Shown here one piece after another: positions 1 through 7,462 of a stretch of DNA of 17,492 nucleotides. This stretch comes from Bryobacterales bacterium (GTDB lineage Bacteria > Acidobacteriota > Terriglobia > Bryobacterales > Bryobacteraceae): positions 1 to 17,492 of the forward strand of contig PLMF01000139.1 of assembly GCA_003142355.1 (NCBI GenBank), in the 5' to 3' direction. Made by a program: the position numbers and the translations under genes. The notes under the pieces were generated by a model. That model saw only the letters and a program-made list of their open reading frames with translations, did no database searches and was not told the origin of the DNA. Numbering within the stretch: position 1 is the stretch's first letter; each line of letters starts with the position of its first letter.

Positions 1-960
1 CTCCATGAAATCGAACTGGCGCAGCAGGCCCTGCGGGTCTTCGGTGTCGTACCAGCCGCCCACCAGCATGACCGCCGGCTTGATGGCCGTCAGGTATTTC
101 CAGATGGCGCGCGATTGCCACACCTCGTCGTAGGTGGTGTGGCCGATATTCATGTCCCACATGGGCTGCCGATGCTTGAAATACTTTTCGTCGGCGTTGG
201 CCAGCGAACCCAGGCTGAGATAGAAGTCGTAGCCGTCCGGCGTGCCGTAGTCGAACGGCAGCGTGCGCGGGGGCGGCGCGGGGTCGCCCTCGCGATTGCG
301 GAATCCCATGTAGAATCCGAAGCGGTGCGCCAGCATGAACGCGCCGTTATGGTAGACGTCGTCGCCCATGTAGTAATCGGTGACGGGCGCCTGGGGCGAC
401 ACCGCCACCAGCGCCGGATGCGCGTCGATCATCCCCGCCGTGGCGTAGAACCCCGGCTGCGAGACGCCCCACATCCCCACCTTGCCCGTGTTGCCGGGCA
501 CGTGCTTCACCAGCCAGTCGATGGTGTCGTAGGTATCCGTGCTCTCATCCGTATCTTTGGGGCCGCTCTTGACCGGCTTGTGCGGCCGGATGGTGACGAA
601 GTCGCCTTCGCTCATGAACCGGCCGCGCACGTCCTGGTAGACGAAGATGAACTTCTCCCGCTCGAACAGCTCCGAGGGGCCGAGGCTCGCGCGGTCGAGG
701 TCGCTGCCATACGGCGCCACGTTGTAGCCCGTCCGCTCGATCAGGATGGGATACGTCTTGCCGTCCGAGAAAACGTCCTTGGGCACGTAGACCGATGTGA
801 ACAGCTTGATGCCGTCGCGCATGGCGATGCGGTATTCGAACTTCGAGTAGTTCGCGCGGATGGAGGCGGCGCGTTCGGCCGATGCGCCAGTCGCGCCTCC
901 GCGGCCTCCCTGAGCGACGGCGAGTTGGACCGCCAGCAGAAAAGCGAATATGATGCGCAT
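1..960 (-). CDS. CocE/NonD-family exported serine hydrolase (3' end outside the window)
   Basis: I translated the reverse strand from ATG at 960 to the window edge: 320 open codons without a stop. Residues 1-17 (MRIIFAFLLAVQLAVAQ) are a signal peptide, so the enzyme is probably periplasmic or secreted. A short Gly/Ala/Arg-rich linker follows. The catalytic domain then shows the family pattern: an RDGIKLFTSVYVP segment near 48-60, QDVRGR near 109-114, the nucleophile elbow GVSQPG with Ser167, and GGWYD with the expected catalytic Asp305. Full-length members of the X-Pro dipeptidyl-peptidase/cocaine-esterase (S15) family are about 550-650 residues, so the His-containing region and the C-terminal jelly-roll domain lie beyond position 1. 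The family hydrolyses esters or amides; the substrate cannot be read from sequence. It starts 9 bp after the upstream esterase stops and is probably co-transcribed with it. Confidence 0.9.
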   Translation of the reverse strand, partial: MRIIFAFLLAVQLAVAQGGRGGATGASAERAASIRANYSKFEYRIAMRDGIKLFTSVYVPKDVFSDGKTYPILIERTGYNVAPYGSDLDRASLGPSELFEREKFIFVYQDVRGRFMSEGDFVTIRPHKPVKSGPKDTDESTDTYDTIDWLVKHVPGNTGKVGMWGVSQPGFYATAGMIDAHPALVAVSPQAPVTDYYMGDDVYHNGAFMLAHRFGFYMGFRNREGDPAPPPRTLPFDYGTPDGYDFYLSLGSLANADEKYFKHRQPMWDMNIGHTTYDEVWQSRAIWKYLTAIKPAVMLVGGWYDTEDPQGLLRQFDFME

Positions 961-969
961 GGTGGCCGC

Positions 970-1842
970 CTACTTCACCTCGAGCGTCTTCTTCAGCCAC
1001 GCAATCATTTCCGGTTTCCAGTGCTGCATCTCCGGCGCGCGCCAGCCTCCCATCCCGTGGCCGCCGTTTTCGATGGTGATCAGCTCGCAGCCCGCTCCCA
1101 CTTTGTGCATCGCCTCGCACAGGGCAGGCGATTGCTCATACGACACCTGGTCGTCCTTGTTCCCGTGGATGCACAGGAACGGCGCCATGCCCTTGTGGAC
1201 CGCGGCCATGGGCGCCACCGCGCGCAGTTTCGCGAGGCCCGCCGCGTCCAGTTGTTCGGCGCCGAAGAAATGAATGCCGCCGCCGTTGGCCGCGTGCTGG
1301 TTGATGGTCGCCATGTTGAAGCGTTCCGGATGATCGCGCCGCGCTTCGGCCAGCCTGGCGTAATCCGCCGGCCCATAGAAATCCACCACGGCCGCTACTT
1401 TCGTGTCCGGCGTTTCGTGCGTGCCGGCGTAGCTTACGAGAAACCCGCCGGCCGATTCGCCGATGATCGCGATCTTCGAGACATCGGCGTGGTACGCCGC
1501 GGCATTGGCCTTCACCCACCGGATGGCGCTGTAGAGATCTTCGATGGCCTGCGGAAAATGGGCTTCGGGCGCGAGCCGGTAATCGATGCTGAACCACGCG
1601 AATCCGGCGTCGGCCAGCGGTTCGAACAATGGCCGGACGTTGGTGCTCCGGCTTCCGCCGTCGAACCCCCCGCCGTGGACCAGAATGGCGACGGGAAACG
1701 GCCCCGGTCCGTCCGGAACGTGAAGGTCGAGCAGGATCGGCTTCCCGCCCGGGTGGGCGTATTCGACGTCCTTCCGGTCCAAAGGCGCGGCGGCCAGAGT
1801 CGCGGCGCAGGCAATTGCCAGTACGAGAGTGGGTCTTCGCAT
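970..1842 (-). CDS. Exported alpha/beta hydrolase, HSL/BD-FAE-type esterase
   Basis: This 290-residue protein has a signal peptide (residues 1-19, ending in AAA) and is probably periplasmic. It has the layout of the hormone-sensitive-lipase/BD-FAE esterase group: the oxyanion-hole motif HGGG at 56-59, the nucleophile elbow GESAGG with Ser130, the acid in HGNKDDQV (Asp230 most likely) and the catalytic His262 in GGHGMGG. Length is normal for the family. Such enzymes cleave short acyl esters, including acetylated or feruloylated plant sugars; the specific substrate is not visible. It is the first gene of a leftward unit with the CocE-like hydrolase 9 bp downstream. Its start is only 33 bp from the divergent DUF1080 gene. 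A TACAAT box lies 7 nt before the ATG and there is no clear Shine-Dalgarno sequence. Confidence 0.93.
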   Translation of the reverse strand: MRRPTLVLAIACAATLAAAPLDRKDVEYAHPGGKPILLDLHVPDGPGPFPVAILVHGGGFDGGSRSTNVRPLFEPLADAGFAWFSIDYRLAPEAHFPQAIEDLYSAIRWVKANAAAYHADVSKIAIIGESAGGFLVSYAGTHETPDTKVAAVVDFYGPADYARLAEARRDHPERFNMATINQHAANGGGIHFFGAEQLDAAGLAKLRAVAPMAAVHKGMAPFLCIHGNKDDQVSYEQSPALCEAMHKVGAGCELITIENGGHGMGGWRAPEMQHWKPEMIAWLKKTLEVK

Positions 1843-1849
1843 GGAAAGA

Positions 1850-1855
1850 ATTGTA
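1850..1855 (-). promoter_or_regulatory. Putative -10 box for the esterase unit
   Basis: Reads TACAAT on the minus strand, one mismatch to TATAAT. It ends 7 nt before the esterase ATG, which would put the transcript start at or next to the start codon. No -35 match is apparent. Inference from position and sequence only. Confidence 0.4.
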
Positions 1856-1860
1856 TCAGT

Positions 1861-1866
1861 TACACT
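1861..1866 (+). promoter_or_regulatory. Putative -10 box for the DUF1080 gene
   Basis: Reads TACACT, a TANNNT match, 9 nt before ATG 1876. It sits 5 bp from the opposing box of the esterase gene, so the 33-bp gap would be a bidirectional promoter core. Inference. Confidence 0.32.
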
Positions 1867-1875
1867 GAGCTTGTT

Positions 1876-2538
1876 ATGACACGTTGCCGCATTTACTTCC
1901 TGATCGCTTCAGCATTCACCGGGGTGGCCGCCATGCTCGCCACCGGTGCGGCGTCCGGCCAATCCGCGGGACCCGTGGACTTGCTGCCCGACGAGGGACT
2001 GCACGGCTGGACCCGTATCCCCATTCCCCCAATCGATGGCCTAAAGCCCAAGATGCAATGGCGGGTGGACCCCGCCCAACACACCTTAATCTGCACCGGC
2101 GACGGCGGGCATGAAATGCTTCGCTACGACAAGGAGCTGGGCGACTTCGTTTTCGAGGCGGACTGGCGCTTCACCCCGCGCGGCGAATCGGAAACGCGCT
2201 ACAACAGCGGCGTCTTCGCCCGCGCGTCGCAGTATGGGGAAATCTGGTACCAGGCGCAGACCGGCCTCCGTGGCGGTTACCTTTTCGGAAACAACATCGT
2301 CGATGGCGCGATCCAGCGTTTCAATCTGAGCAAGGAAATGAAAGAGAACCGGGTCAAGCCGGCAGGCGAGTGGAACCATTATGAGATCCGCGCGCAAGGC
2401 AGCCACATGTCGCTCGCGGTCAACGGGGCCGTGGTCAACGAGTTGCCTGATTGCGGCCTGCGCCGGGGCTACATCGGCCTGGAGGCCGAGGGGTTCGAGG
2501 TCACCTTCCGGAACCTGAAACTTCAGGTGCTCCCGTAA
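1876..2538 (+). CDS. Exported DUF1080 (3-keto-disaccharide hydrolase-like) protein
   Basis: The protein is 220 residues from ATG 1876. The frame stays open far upstream, but only this start follows the divergent promoter gap and gives a signal peptide (hydrophobic stretch about 7-27, ending GAASGQS). The mature part is a single DUF1080 (PF06439) domain of the concanavalin-like beta-jelly-roll type: 'LLPDEGLHGWTR' at the start, then 'DFVFEADWRF', 'YNSGVFARAS', 'EWNHYEIRAQG', 'GYIGLEAEG' and 'VTFRNLKLQ' at the end, all characteristic strands of the family. Some family members are known to hydrolyse 3-keto-glycosides made by Gfo/Idh/MocA-type dehydrogenases; activity here is inference. The stop is followed 6 bp later by the GTG of the membrane protein, suggesting co-transcription. 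Confidence 0.9.
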   Translation: MTRCRIYFLIASAFTGVAAMLATGAASGQSAGPVDLLPDEGLHGWTRIPIPPIDGLKPKMQWRVDPAQHTLICTGDGGHEMLRYDKELGDFVFEADWRFTPRGESETRYNSGVFARASQYGEIWYQAQTGLRGGYLFGNNIVDGAIQRFNLSKEMKENRVKPAGEWNHYEIRAQGSHMSLAVNGAVVNELPDCGLRRGYIGLEAEGFEVTFRNLKLQVLP

Positions 2539-2544
2539 ACGGAT

Positions 2545-4254
2545 GTGAACCACGACGCTCTCGATCCGTACCGCCGTCTGGCGACGCTCGCTTGGTCGGC
2601 CGCGGCCATCCTGCTGGCCTTCTTCTGTTTTGCGCATCTCGGCGTAATTCTCAGTTTCAGCGCCGGCTGGCGGGTTTCATCCTTCGTGGCGCCGGCCGCG
2701 TTGCTCCTGGCGCTGGCCGCAGGCGACTGGCTTGCCCGGCGGGAGGGCCTGCGCGGTCCGTGGCGGATGGTACCGCCCGCCACCGCGCTGGCTGTCCTGG
2801 GCGTCTCGCTGTTCCTGTCCGCGGCCTTCTTCGATCTGTCGTGGGACGGCCTCTGGTACCACCAGACCGCGGTCTACCAGATGGCGCATGGCTGGAATCC
2901 CCTCCGTGACCCGCTGCACGGCTTCGCCCCTTCGGTCCAGGATTCCCTGCGCTACTATGCCAAGGGGCCCTGGTACGTGGCTCTGGCCCTTTTCCAGACG
3001 GCCCCCCACATCGAATGGGCCAAGCCCGCCCCGTGGATGGCGCTGGCCGCCACGTTCCTCGCGGTGGCGGCGGCCGCGCTCGACTTCGGGATGCGCCGGC
3101 GCACCGCGGCCGTCATCGCCGCCCTCGTGTCGCTCAACCCGGTGGTGGTCTGCCAGCTCGCCTCGTACCTGGTCGATGGCCTGATGATTTCGTTTCTGGC
3201 CTGCTATGTCGCGGCTGTACTCCGCGGTTTTCGGCGGCCGAGCTTCCTGGTCCACGCCGTCGCACTGGCATCCGCGGTCCTTTGCATCAACACCAAAATC
3301 ACCGGGCTCGTCTATCTCTGCTTCTTCTGCGCCGCGGGGGGATTGTATCTTCTCATCCGGCAGCGCCGCCTGCTGCCGCGCTACGCGGCCATCCAGATCG
3401 TTTCCATCGTGCTGGGCGTCGGGGTCTTCGGCTGGAATCCCTACGTCACCAACACGGTCAATCGCGGTCATCCGTTCTACCCCTGGATGGGAACCGCCGC
3501 CTATCCCAGCTACGGCCAGAGAGGACGAGACCCGAATGAGCGGGTTGAAACCCCCAAGAATATGGTTGGCCGCAACCGCTTCGTCCGGTTCTCCTACGGT
3601 CTGTTCGGCCGCCCCGGGTCGCAGCCCTTCTTCGATGGCCCCAATGCCCGCCTCATGTGGCCCTTCGACGTCGGCTGGAGAGATTTCGATATCTTCTACT
3701 TCCACGAGGTGCGCATTTCGGGCTTCGGACCGCTGTTCAGCGGCGCGTTCCTCATCTCCCTGGTGCTGCTGGCCGCCGCGCTGATCCGTCCGGGTCTGCC
3801 GCGCGAGGTCGTGGTCCTGCTCGCTGGTGCGGTGGTCGCGTCGCTTCTGGTGGGTATACACATGTGGTGGGCGCGATATGGGCCGCAACTTTGGTGGCTG
3901 CCCATTATCGCCGTCGTCGCCGCGCTCGCCGTCCCGGGCTGGCGCGCCATCCGCTGGGCCGCCTGGGGCCTGGCCGCGCTCCTCCTGGTCGACGCGACGC
4001 TGGTGGGGGCGGCCCATTTCCGGTGGGAGGTCCACGCCACGCGCACCACCCTCGAGCAGATGGCTTTTCTGCGGCAGAAGGGTGAGGTTGAGGTCAACTT
4101 TCAATATTTCGGCGAGCCTTTCGGGGAACGGCTCCGCGCGGCGGGAGTGGCCTTCCGCGCATCGCCGAAACTACACTGCGACAAGCCGATAGAGTTGATG
4201 AGCGTGGCGCCGGGCTATCCTGGCGCGGTTCGGGCCTGTGTCCAGGAAAGGTAA
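2545..4254 (+). CDS. Polytopic membrane protein, GT-C-fold glycosyltransferase-like
   Basis: The protein is 569 residues from GTG 2545. An ATG two bases earlier (2543) is immediately followed by TGA and is not a usable start. About 12 hydrophobic segments are visible, roughly at 15-37, 46-61, 79-97, 165-180, 187-203, 207-227, 234-248, 252-271, 281-297, 398-414, 420-438, 449-464 and 470-489, then a soluble C-terminus. The first large loop has SWDGLWYH (Asp101), like the acidic residue in the first loop of GT-C enzymes that use polyprenyl-phosphate sugars. GWNPLRDPL, GHPFYPWMG and WWARYGPQLWW are other distinctive stretches. The likely role is transfer of a sugar from a lipid carrier on the periplasmic face; no donor or acceptor can be named. 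It is probably translated from the same message as the DUF1080 gene. It could also be a non-enzymatic membrane protein with the same fold. Confidence 0.72.
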   Translation: MNHDALDPYRRLATLAWSAAAILLAFFCFAHLGVILSFSAGWRVSSFVAPAALLLALAAGDWLARREGLRGPWRMVPPATALAVLGVSLFLSAAFFDLSWDGLWYHQTAVYQMAHGWNPLRDPLHGFAPSVQDSLRYYAKGPWYVALALFQTAPHIEWAKPAPWMALAATFLAVAAAALDFGMRRRTAAVIAALVSLNPVVVCQLASYLVDGLMISFLACYVAAVLRGFRRPSFLVHAVALASAVLCINTKITGLVYLCFFCAAGGLYLLIRQRRLLPRYAAIQIVSIVLGVGVFGWNPYVTNTVNRGHPFYPWMGTAAYPSYGQRGRDPNERVETPKNMVGRNRFVRFSYGLFGRPGSQPFFDGPNARLMWPFDVGWRDFDIFYFHEVRISGFGPLFSGAFLISLVLLAAALIRPGLPREVVVLLAGAVVASLLVGIHMWWARYGPQLWWLPIIAVVAALAVPGWRAIRWAAWGLAALLLVDATLVGAAHFRWEVHATRTTLEQMAFLRQKGEVEVNFQYFGEPFGERLRAAGVAFRASPKLHCDKPIELMSVAPGYPGAVRACVQER

Positions 4255-4286
4255 GGCACACGCTCACCAAAACGCGTCGAGTTCGT

Positions 4287-4292
4287 CATACT
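4287..4292 (+). promoter_or_regulatory. Putative -10 box for the DinB-like gene
   Basis: Reads CATACT, four of six to TATAAT, 6 nt before ATG 4299. No Shine-Dalgarno sequence is visible in front of the start, so a leaderless message is possible. Weak evidence. Confidence 0.25.
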
Positions 4293-4298
4293 CAGACT

Positions 4299-4820
4299 AT
4301 GAATCGAATCGTAACCGCAGTCACCCTTTCCGCCCTCGCCCTGCTGGCCGTGCTGCCGGCCCGCGCGCAGGACCAACGCCAGCCTGCGCCCGCTCAGACT
4401 ATCCGCAGCGCGTTTGCCAATGTCAACCGGAAAGTGCTGGCCATGGCCGAGGATTTCCCGGAGGCCCTGTACGGCTACAAACCCGCGCCCGAGGTCCGTT
4501 CCTTCGGCGATGTGATCGTGCATGTCGTTTCCGGCAACGCCTTCGGGGCCCGAGCGGGGCGCGCGCCAACCTTCGATTGGAAAGACTGGACTGAGTTGGA
4601 CCCCAAAACGTTCAAGGGCAAGGCCGGCATCGTCGCGGCCCTGAAGAAGTCCATCGAAGACGCCACCGCCACCCTCAAGGCCACGCCCGACGATAGTTTC
4701 AAAGTGACGCTCCAGCCGTGGATGTCGGTCATCGACCACGCGGCGGAGCACTACGGCCAGTTGGTGGTCTATTACCGGGCCAACAAAATGGTGCCGCCGG
4801 AGTCGCGGCCCAAGAAATAG
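4299..4820 (+). CDS. Exported DinB-superfamily protein
   Basis: The protein is 173 residues with a clear signal peptide (residues 1-23, ending PARA before QDQ), so the mature protein is probably periplasmic. The body is a DinB-like four-helix bundle. The helix with 'FGDVIVHVVSGN' supplies His75, and the last helix, 'IDHAAEHYGQLVVYYR', supplies His147 and His151, matching the three-histidine metal site of the superfamily. The ending 'ANKMVPPESR' is also typical of this group. DinB-fold proteins include metal-dependent thiol transferases and many uncharacterised members; export is unusual for the cytoplasmic thiol enzymes, so I do not assign a reaction. The gene starts 44 bp after the membrane protein and converges on the dehydrogenase, with 14 bp between the two stop codons. 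Confidence 0.85.
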   Translation: MNRIVTAVTLSALALLAVLPARAQDQRQPAPAQTIRSAFANVNRKVLAMAEDFPEALYGYKPAPEVRSFGDVIVHVVSGNAFGARAGRAPTFDWKDWTELDPKTFKGKAGIVAALKKSIEDATATLKATPDDSFKVTLQPWMSVIDHAAEHYGQLVVYYRANKMVPPESRPKK

Positions 4821-4834
4821 GCCGGCGCAGCCGC

Positions 4835-5863
4835 CTACACCACCACCATCTTGCCCACGCCGTCGGCGTATTGCTGGTTGATGGAGAACGCTTCCGCGAT
4901 CCTCTCCAGCGGGCGCGTGTGCGTCACCAAAGGGGCGAACCACTGGGTGCGGTGCGCCAGCAACTCCAGCGCGGCCTCCGATTCGTGAGCCGAGCGGCGC
5001 ACATTGAAGATCGCCAGTTCCTTGCGCCGCATGGGCGAGACTTCGAACGGCACCATCACGGCGGAATGAATGCCGGTGAGGACCACGCGGCCGGCATTGC
5101 GCGCCGCTCGAATGGCCCAGTTGGTGGTATGCTCCCTGGCGGCGCAGTCGATGGCGCAATCCACCCCGCGATTGCCCGTATCGGCTTGAACTTGCCGCGC
5201 CACGTCGATTTCGCCGGGATCGAGCGCCACGTCGGCGCCCATCCGCAAAGCCATCTCGCGCCGGTGCGCCACGGGTTCGATGGCCCAGATACGCCCCGCG
5301 CCCGCCACCTTCAGGCAGGCCACCGTCAGCAGCCCGATCGGCCCCGCCCCGAACACCGCCACCGTCTCCCCAATTTGCACCGCCGCGAATTTCATGGAAT
5401 GCATGGCCACCGCCAGGGGCTCGAACATCGAGGCAACCTCGAACGAGAGGCCTTTCGCAATGGGAAGCAGGTTGGAAACCGGCAGATTCACGAACTCGCG
5501 GAAGAAACCTGGATGTCCCGAATTGCTGAGGAACCGGATGTTGGCGCAGACGTTGTGGTGGCCCGTGCGGCAGAATTCGCAGTGGTAGCAGTAGAGGGCG
5601 GGCTCGAGCGCGGCGCGGTCGCCGGCCGACCAGCCGGTCACCCCGGCCCCCGTCTTGACCACCGTGCCCGAGGGCTCGTGGCCCAGCACCATGGGGTACT
5701 GGTTCCCCATATCGCCGATCCCGCCCTCCAGATACGAGTGGAGGTCTGAGCCGCACACGCCCACGGCTTTCACACGCACCTGCACCTCGCCCGGACCGGG
5801 CTCTTGAATCTCTTGTTCCACCAGGCGCATTTCGCGCGGCGCAATCAGTTCGGCAATCAGCAT
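4835..5863 (-). CDS. Zinc-dependent medium-chain alcohol/polyol dehydrogenase
   Basis: The protein is 342 residues from the ATG at 5863. A longer frame starts at 5911, but it would overlap the divergent gene and add 16 residues that do not fit the family, whose N-terminus begins close to 'MLIAELIAPREMRL'. The catalytic zinc ligands are visible: Cys37 in GVCGSD, His62-Glu63 in GHE, and Glu148 in FEPLAV, the sorbitol/threonine dehydrogenase pattern. The structural zinc lobe has Cys92, Cys95, Cys98 and Cys106 in CX2CX2CX7C spacing. The Rossmann motif is GAGPIG at 172-177, and Glu196 at the end of the next strand suggests NAD(H) over NADP(H). It is a cytoplasmic enzyme that oxidises a secondary alcohol or polyol; the substrate is unknown. 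It diverges from the 5893 gene across a 29-bp gap. Confidence 0.93.
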   Translation of the reverse strand: MLIAELIAPREMRLVEQEIQEPGPGEVQVRVKAVGVCGSDLHSYLEGGIGDMGNQYPMVLGHEPSGTVVKTGAGVTGWSAGDRAALEPALYCYHCEFCRTGHHNVCANIRFLSNSGHPGFFREFVNLPVSNLLPIAKGLSFEVASMFEPLAVAMHSMKFAAVQIGETVAVFGAGPIGLLTVACLKVAGAGRIWAIEPVAHRREMALRMGADVALDPGEIDVARQVQADTGNRGVDCAIDCAAREHTTNWAIRAARNAGRVVLTGIHSAVMVPFEVSPMRRKELAIFNVRRSAHESEAALELLAHRTQWFAPLVTHTRPLERIAEAFSINQQYADGVGKMVVV

Positions 5864-5871
5864 CTTCACCC

Positions 5872-5877
5872 ATTGTA
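5872..5877 (-). promoter_or_regulatory. Putative -10 box for the dehydrogenase
   Basis: Reads TACAAT on the minus strand within TACAATGGG, 8 nt before the ATG at 5863. The same nonamer at the same spacing precedes the aminotransferase at 12583. No -35 element is evident. Inference. Confidence 0.4.
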
Positions 5878-5880
5878 AGG

Positions 5881-5886
5881 TAGAAT
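5881..5886 (+). promoter_or_regulatory. Putative -10 box for the 5893 gene
   Basis: Reads TAGAAT, one mismatch to TATAAT, 6 nt before ATG 5893. This spacing predicts transcription starting at the A of the start codon. There is no Shine-Dalgarno sequence. It is 3 bp from the opposing dehydrogenase box. Confidence 0.42.
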
Positions 5887-5892
5887 CGACGC

Positions 5893-7275
5893 ATGCTCCG
5901 GCGCCTCGCACTCTTCGCGCTTTTGACTGCGGCGTTCGCCCCGCTCTCTTCAGCGCAGGGTGAACTGGCTGCCGCGTTCGCCAGCCAGGTGCGGACCGAC
6001 GTCGCCGTTCTTGCCTCTCAGCCGGCGCTCGCTACATGGCAGAAATCGCATGCCGGCAAGCTGGAACTCGCCCATTACGAAACCTACAAGGACCCATACC
6101 AGGAGGACTTCAGGCGCCTCGGCCGTTGGTGCGCCGCCTACGTCGGTCATTCGCCGGCTGAGGTGGTTCGCGCCGCGTTGTTCTATGTGCCTTCGGTGGC
6201 CAACGGTGCGTTGCCCCCGCTGCCCGAAAAGGAAGACGCCACCCTTACACGCGCTTGTCGAATGCAGGCGATCTGGTACCAGACTCCGGCGCCGGCCGCC
6301 ATGGACGCGGTTGTCCGGGAGCTTTCCTCGTCCTGGGGCCAGCCGAATGACCCATCCGCGGAACCCGACATCAGAGGGTGGGCACTTTGGAAGCGCGTTG
6401 TGGCGTGGCATCGGGCGGGCATGAACGTCTGGGTGGCCGACGACCCCAACGGACAGCCCGACGGCGCCGGCGGGCCGCAATTGATCGTCTATGCGAGAAG
6501 AGACAGCCCGCGCGATCCGGACTTTGCCATCTGGTTGCTCAGTGATGCGATCGTAGATCGGGTGGCTGAGGCCGCGGCTCAAATTGCGGCACAGGATTCG
6601 AAGCTGACCGCGGCCGTGTTGAAATGCGATGCCGGGCGGAGGACCGAAGCGCAGTCTCTCACCGCGAGCCGTCTCGATCAGTGGCTCAAGGCATCGAGCG
6701 ATTTGCCGCCACAGCGGAAAGCGGCCGTTCTCCTGCTCGCGGACTCTTATGTCGCCTGTGCCCGGATGTTCTCCCAGCGCCTCATCCAACTGGGCGCCAA
6801 ATCCGGAGGGCCCTGCTCCAAGGACGGGCCCACCTACAGCCACAACTTCCGCGACCAGGCTGAGAAGCTCGATCCCCAAGGTCCGGCTGGTGAACTGGCT
6901 GGCCTGGCGAGCCTGGCGGATCCCTGTTCTCTCAAAGGCTCTCGCCCCTGGCCCGATCTGCTCATCGAAAAGGGCGAGAGAATGCTGAGCGAATTTCCCC
7001 CGGACCAATGGACGCCCTGGGTTTATTTCGCTCTCGCCCGCGCGCACGCCGTCAAGCTCTCTTTCTCTTATCCGGGGGGCGACCCGGACGAAGAAGGTAT
7101 TCATCTCACGCGCGCGGCCATGCCGCGGGAGCGCCACGCCGCTGTCGAGCACTTTGAGCGCTTCATCGACCAGAAGCCGGATGCCGCCGAGTCCGTCTTT
7201 GCCTGGCAGCAAGCCTGGCGGTTGTTAGCCGGCCTTCCGCCCAGCCAAATCCACTTTGGTTGCGGCTGCGAATAG
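5893..7275 (+). CDS. Exported protein of unknown function, alpha-helical
   Basis: The protein is 460 residues. Residues 1-21 form a signal peptide (LFALLTAAFAPLSSA before QGEL); there is no lipobox Cys, so it is probably soluble and periplasmic. I do not recognise a named family. What can be seen is a largely helical protein with several tryptophans and cysteines, a DPYQEDFRRLGRWCAAYVG stretch near 67-85, and a C-terminal region (about 350-455) resembling tetratricopeptide-type helices, for example 'AAVEHFERFIDQKPDAA'. The protein ends in FGCGCE, an unusual Cys-X-Cys tail that could form a disulfide or bind metal. No catalytic motif is evident. It stands alone, diverging from the dehydrogenase and followed by the palindromic element. 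Confidence 0.85.
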   Translation: MLRRLALFALLTAAFAPLSSAQGELAAAFASQVRTDVAVLASQPALATWQKSHAGKLELAHYETYKDPYQEDFRRLGRWCAAYVGHSPAEVVRAALFYVPSVANGALPPLPEKEDATLTRACRMQAIWYQTPAPAAMDAVVRELSSSWGQPNDPSAEPDIRGWALWKRVVAWHRAGMNVWVADDPNGQPDGAGGPQLIVYARRDSPRDPDFAIWLLSDAIVDRVAEAAAQIAAQDSKLTAAVLKCDAGRRTEAQSLTASRLDQWLKASSDLPPQRKAAVLLLADSYVACARMFSQRLIQLGAKSGGPCSKDGPTYSHNFRDQAEKLDPQGPAGELAGLASLADPCSLKGSRPWPDLLIEKGERMLSEFPPDQWTPWVYFALARAHAVKLSFSYPGGDPDEEGIHLTRAAMPRERHAAVEHFERFIDQKPDAAESVFAWQQAWRLLAGLPPSQIHFGCGCE

Positions 7276-7280
7276 AGGCG

Positions 7281-7452
7281 CTAAGTACCCTGATTCGGAA
7301 TTGTGGTGACCTTGGGTGGGGCAGGCGGTGCCGCCTGCCCTCGCCGACGTCCCGCGCAGCGGGACGCGGCGAGCTTCGCTCGGCCGCGGGCAGGCGGCAC
7401 CGCCTGCCCCACCATAGGATACGCGGCCGTATTCGTGAAATCGTGTACTAAG
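7281..7452. repeat. Nested inverted-repeat element, MITE/REP-like, with CTAAG at both edges
   Basis: This non-coding stretch fills nearly all of the 187-bp gap 7276-7462. Two perfect 26-bp inverted arms lie at 7315-7340 and 7388-7413, beginning GGTGGGGCAGGCGG on the left. Each arm contains its own near-perfect palindrome (GGGCAGGCGG, two bases, CCGCCTGCCC). Between the arms, 7341-7372 forms a 14-bp stem (CGTCCCGC pairing with GCGGGACG, plus TCGCCG with CGGCGA) with a 3-nt loop and one bulged base. The outer edges are TAC at 7286 and GTA at 7447, with loosely similar inverted ends, flanked by a 5-bp direct repeat CTAAG at 7281-7285 and 7448-7452 that looks like a target-site duplication. There is no coding capacity. 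It may also act as a terminator for the gene ending at 7275. It could be a non-mobile BIME-type repeat instead of a transposon derivative. Confidence 0.75.
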
Positions 7453-7454
7453 AT
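7449..7454 (+). promoter_or_regulatory. Putative -10 box at the right edge of the repeat
   Basis: Reads TAAGAT, 8 nt before ATG 7463. It begins inside the right CTAAG copy, so the inserted element may border or contribute part of this gene's promoter. Weak evidence. Confidence 0.22.
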
Positions 7455-7462
7455 AACCATAG

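Noticed and set aside
115..1875. Long in-frame extension upstream of the DUF1080 gene
   Set aside because: It is antisense to the esterase and the CocE-like hydrolase, whose motifs are clear. The signal peptide at ATG 1876 marks the real start.
2677..4104. 475-codon minus-strand frame
   Set aside because: It is antisense to the polytopic membrane protein; its composition is charged and without domains.
4215..5894. 559-codon minus-strand frame
   Set aside because: It overlaps the dehydrogenase in a different frame and runs antisense to the DinB gene; it shows no family motifs.
5864..5911. Upstream start of the dehydrogenase (16 extra residues)
   Set aside because: It would overlap the divergent gene, would place the predicted promoter inside the coding region, and the extra residues do not match the family N-terminus.
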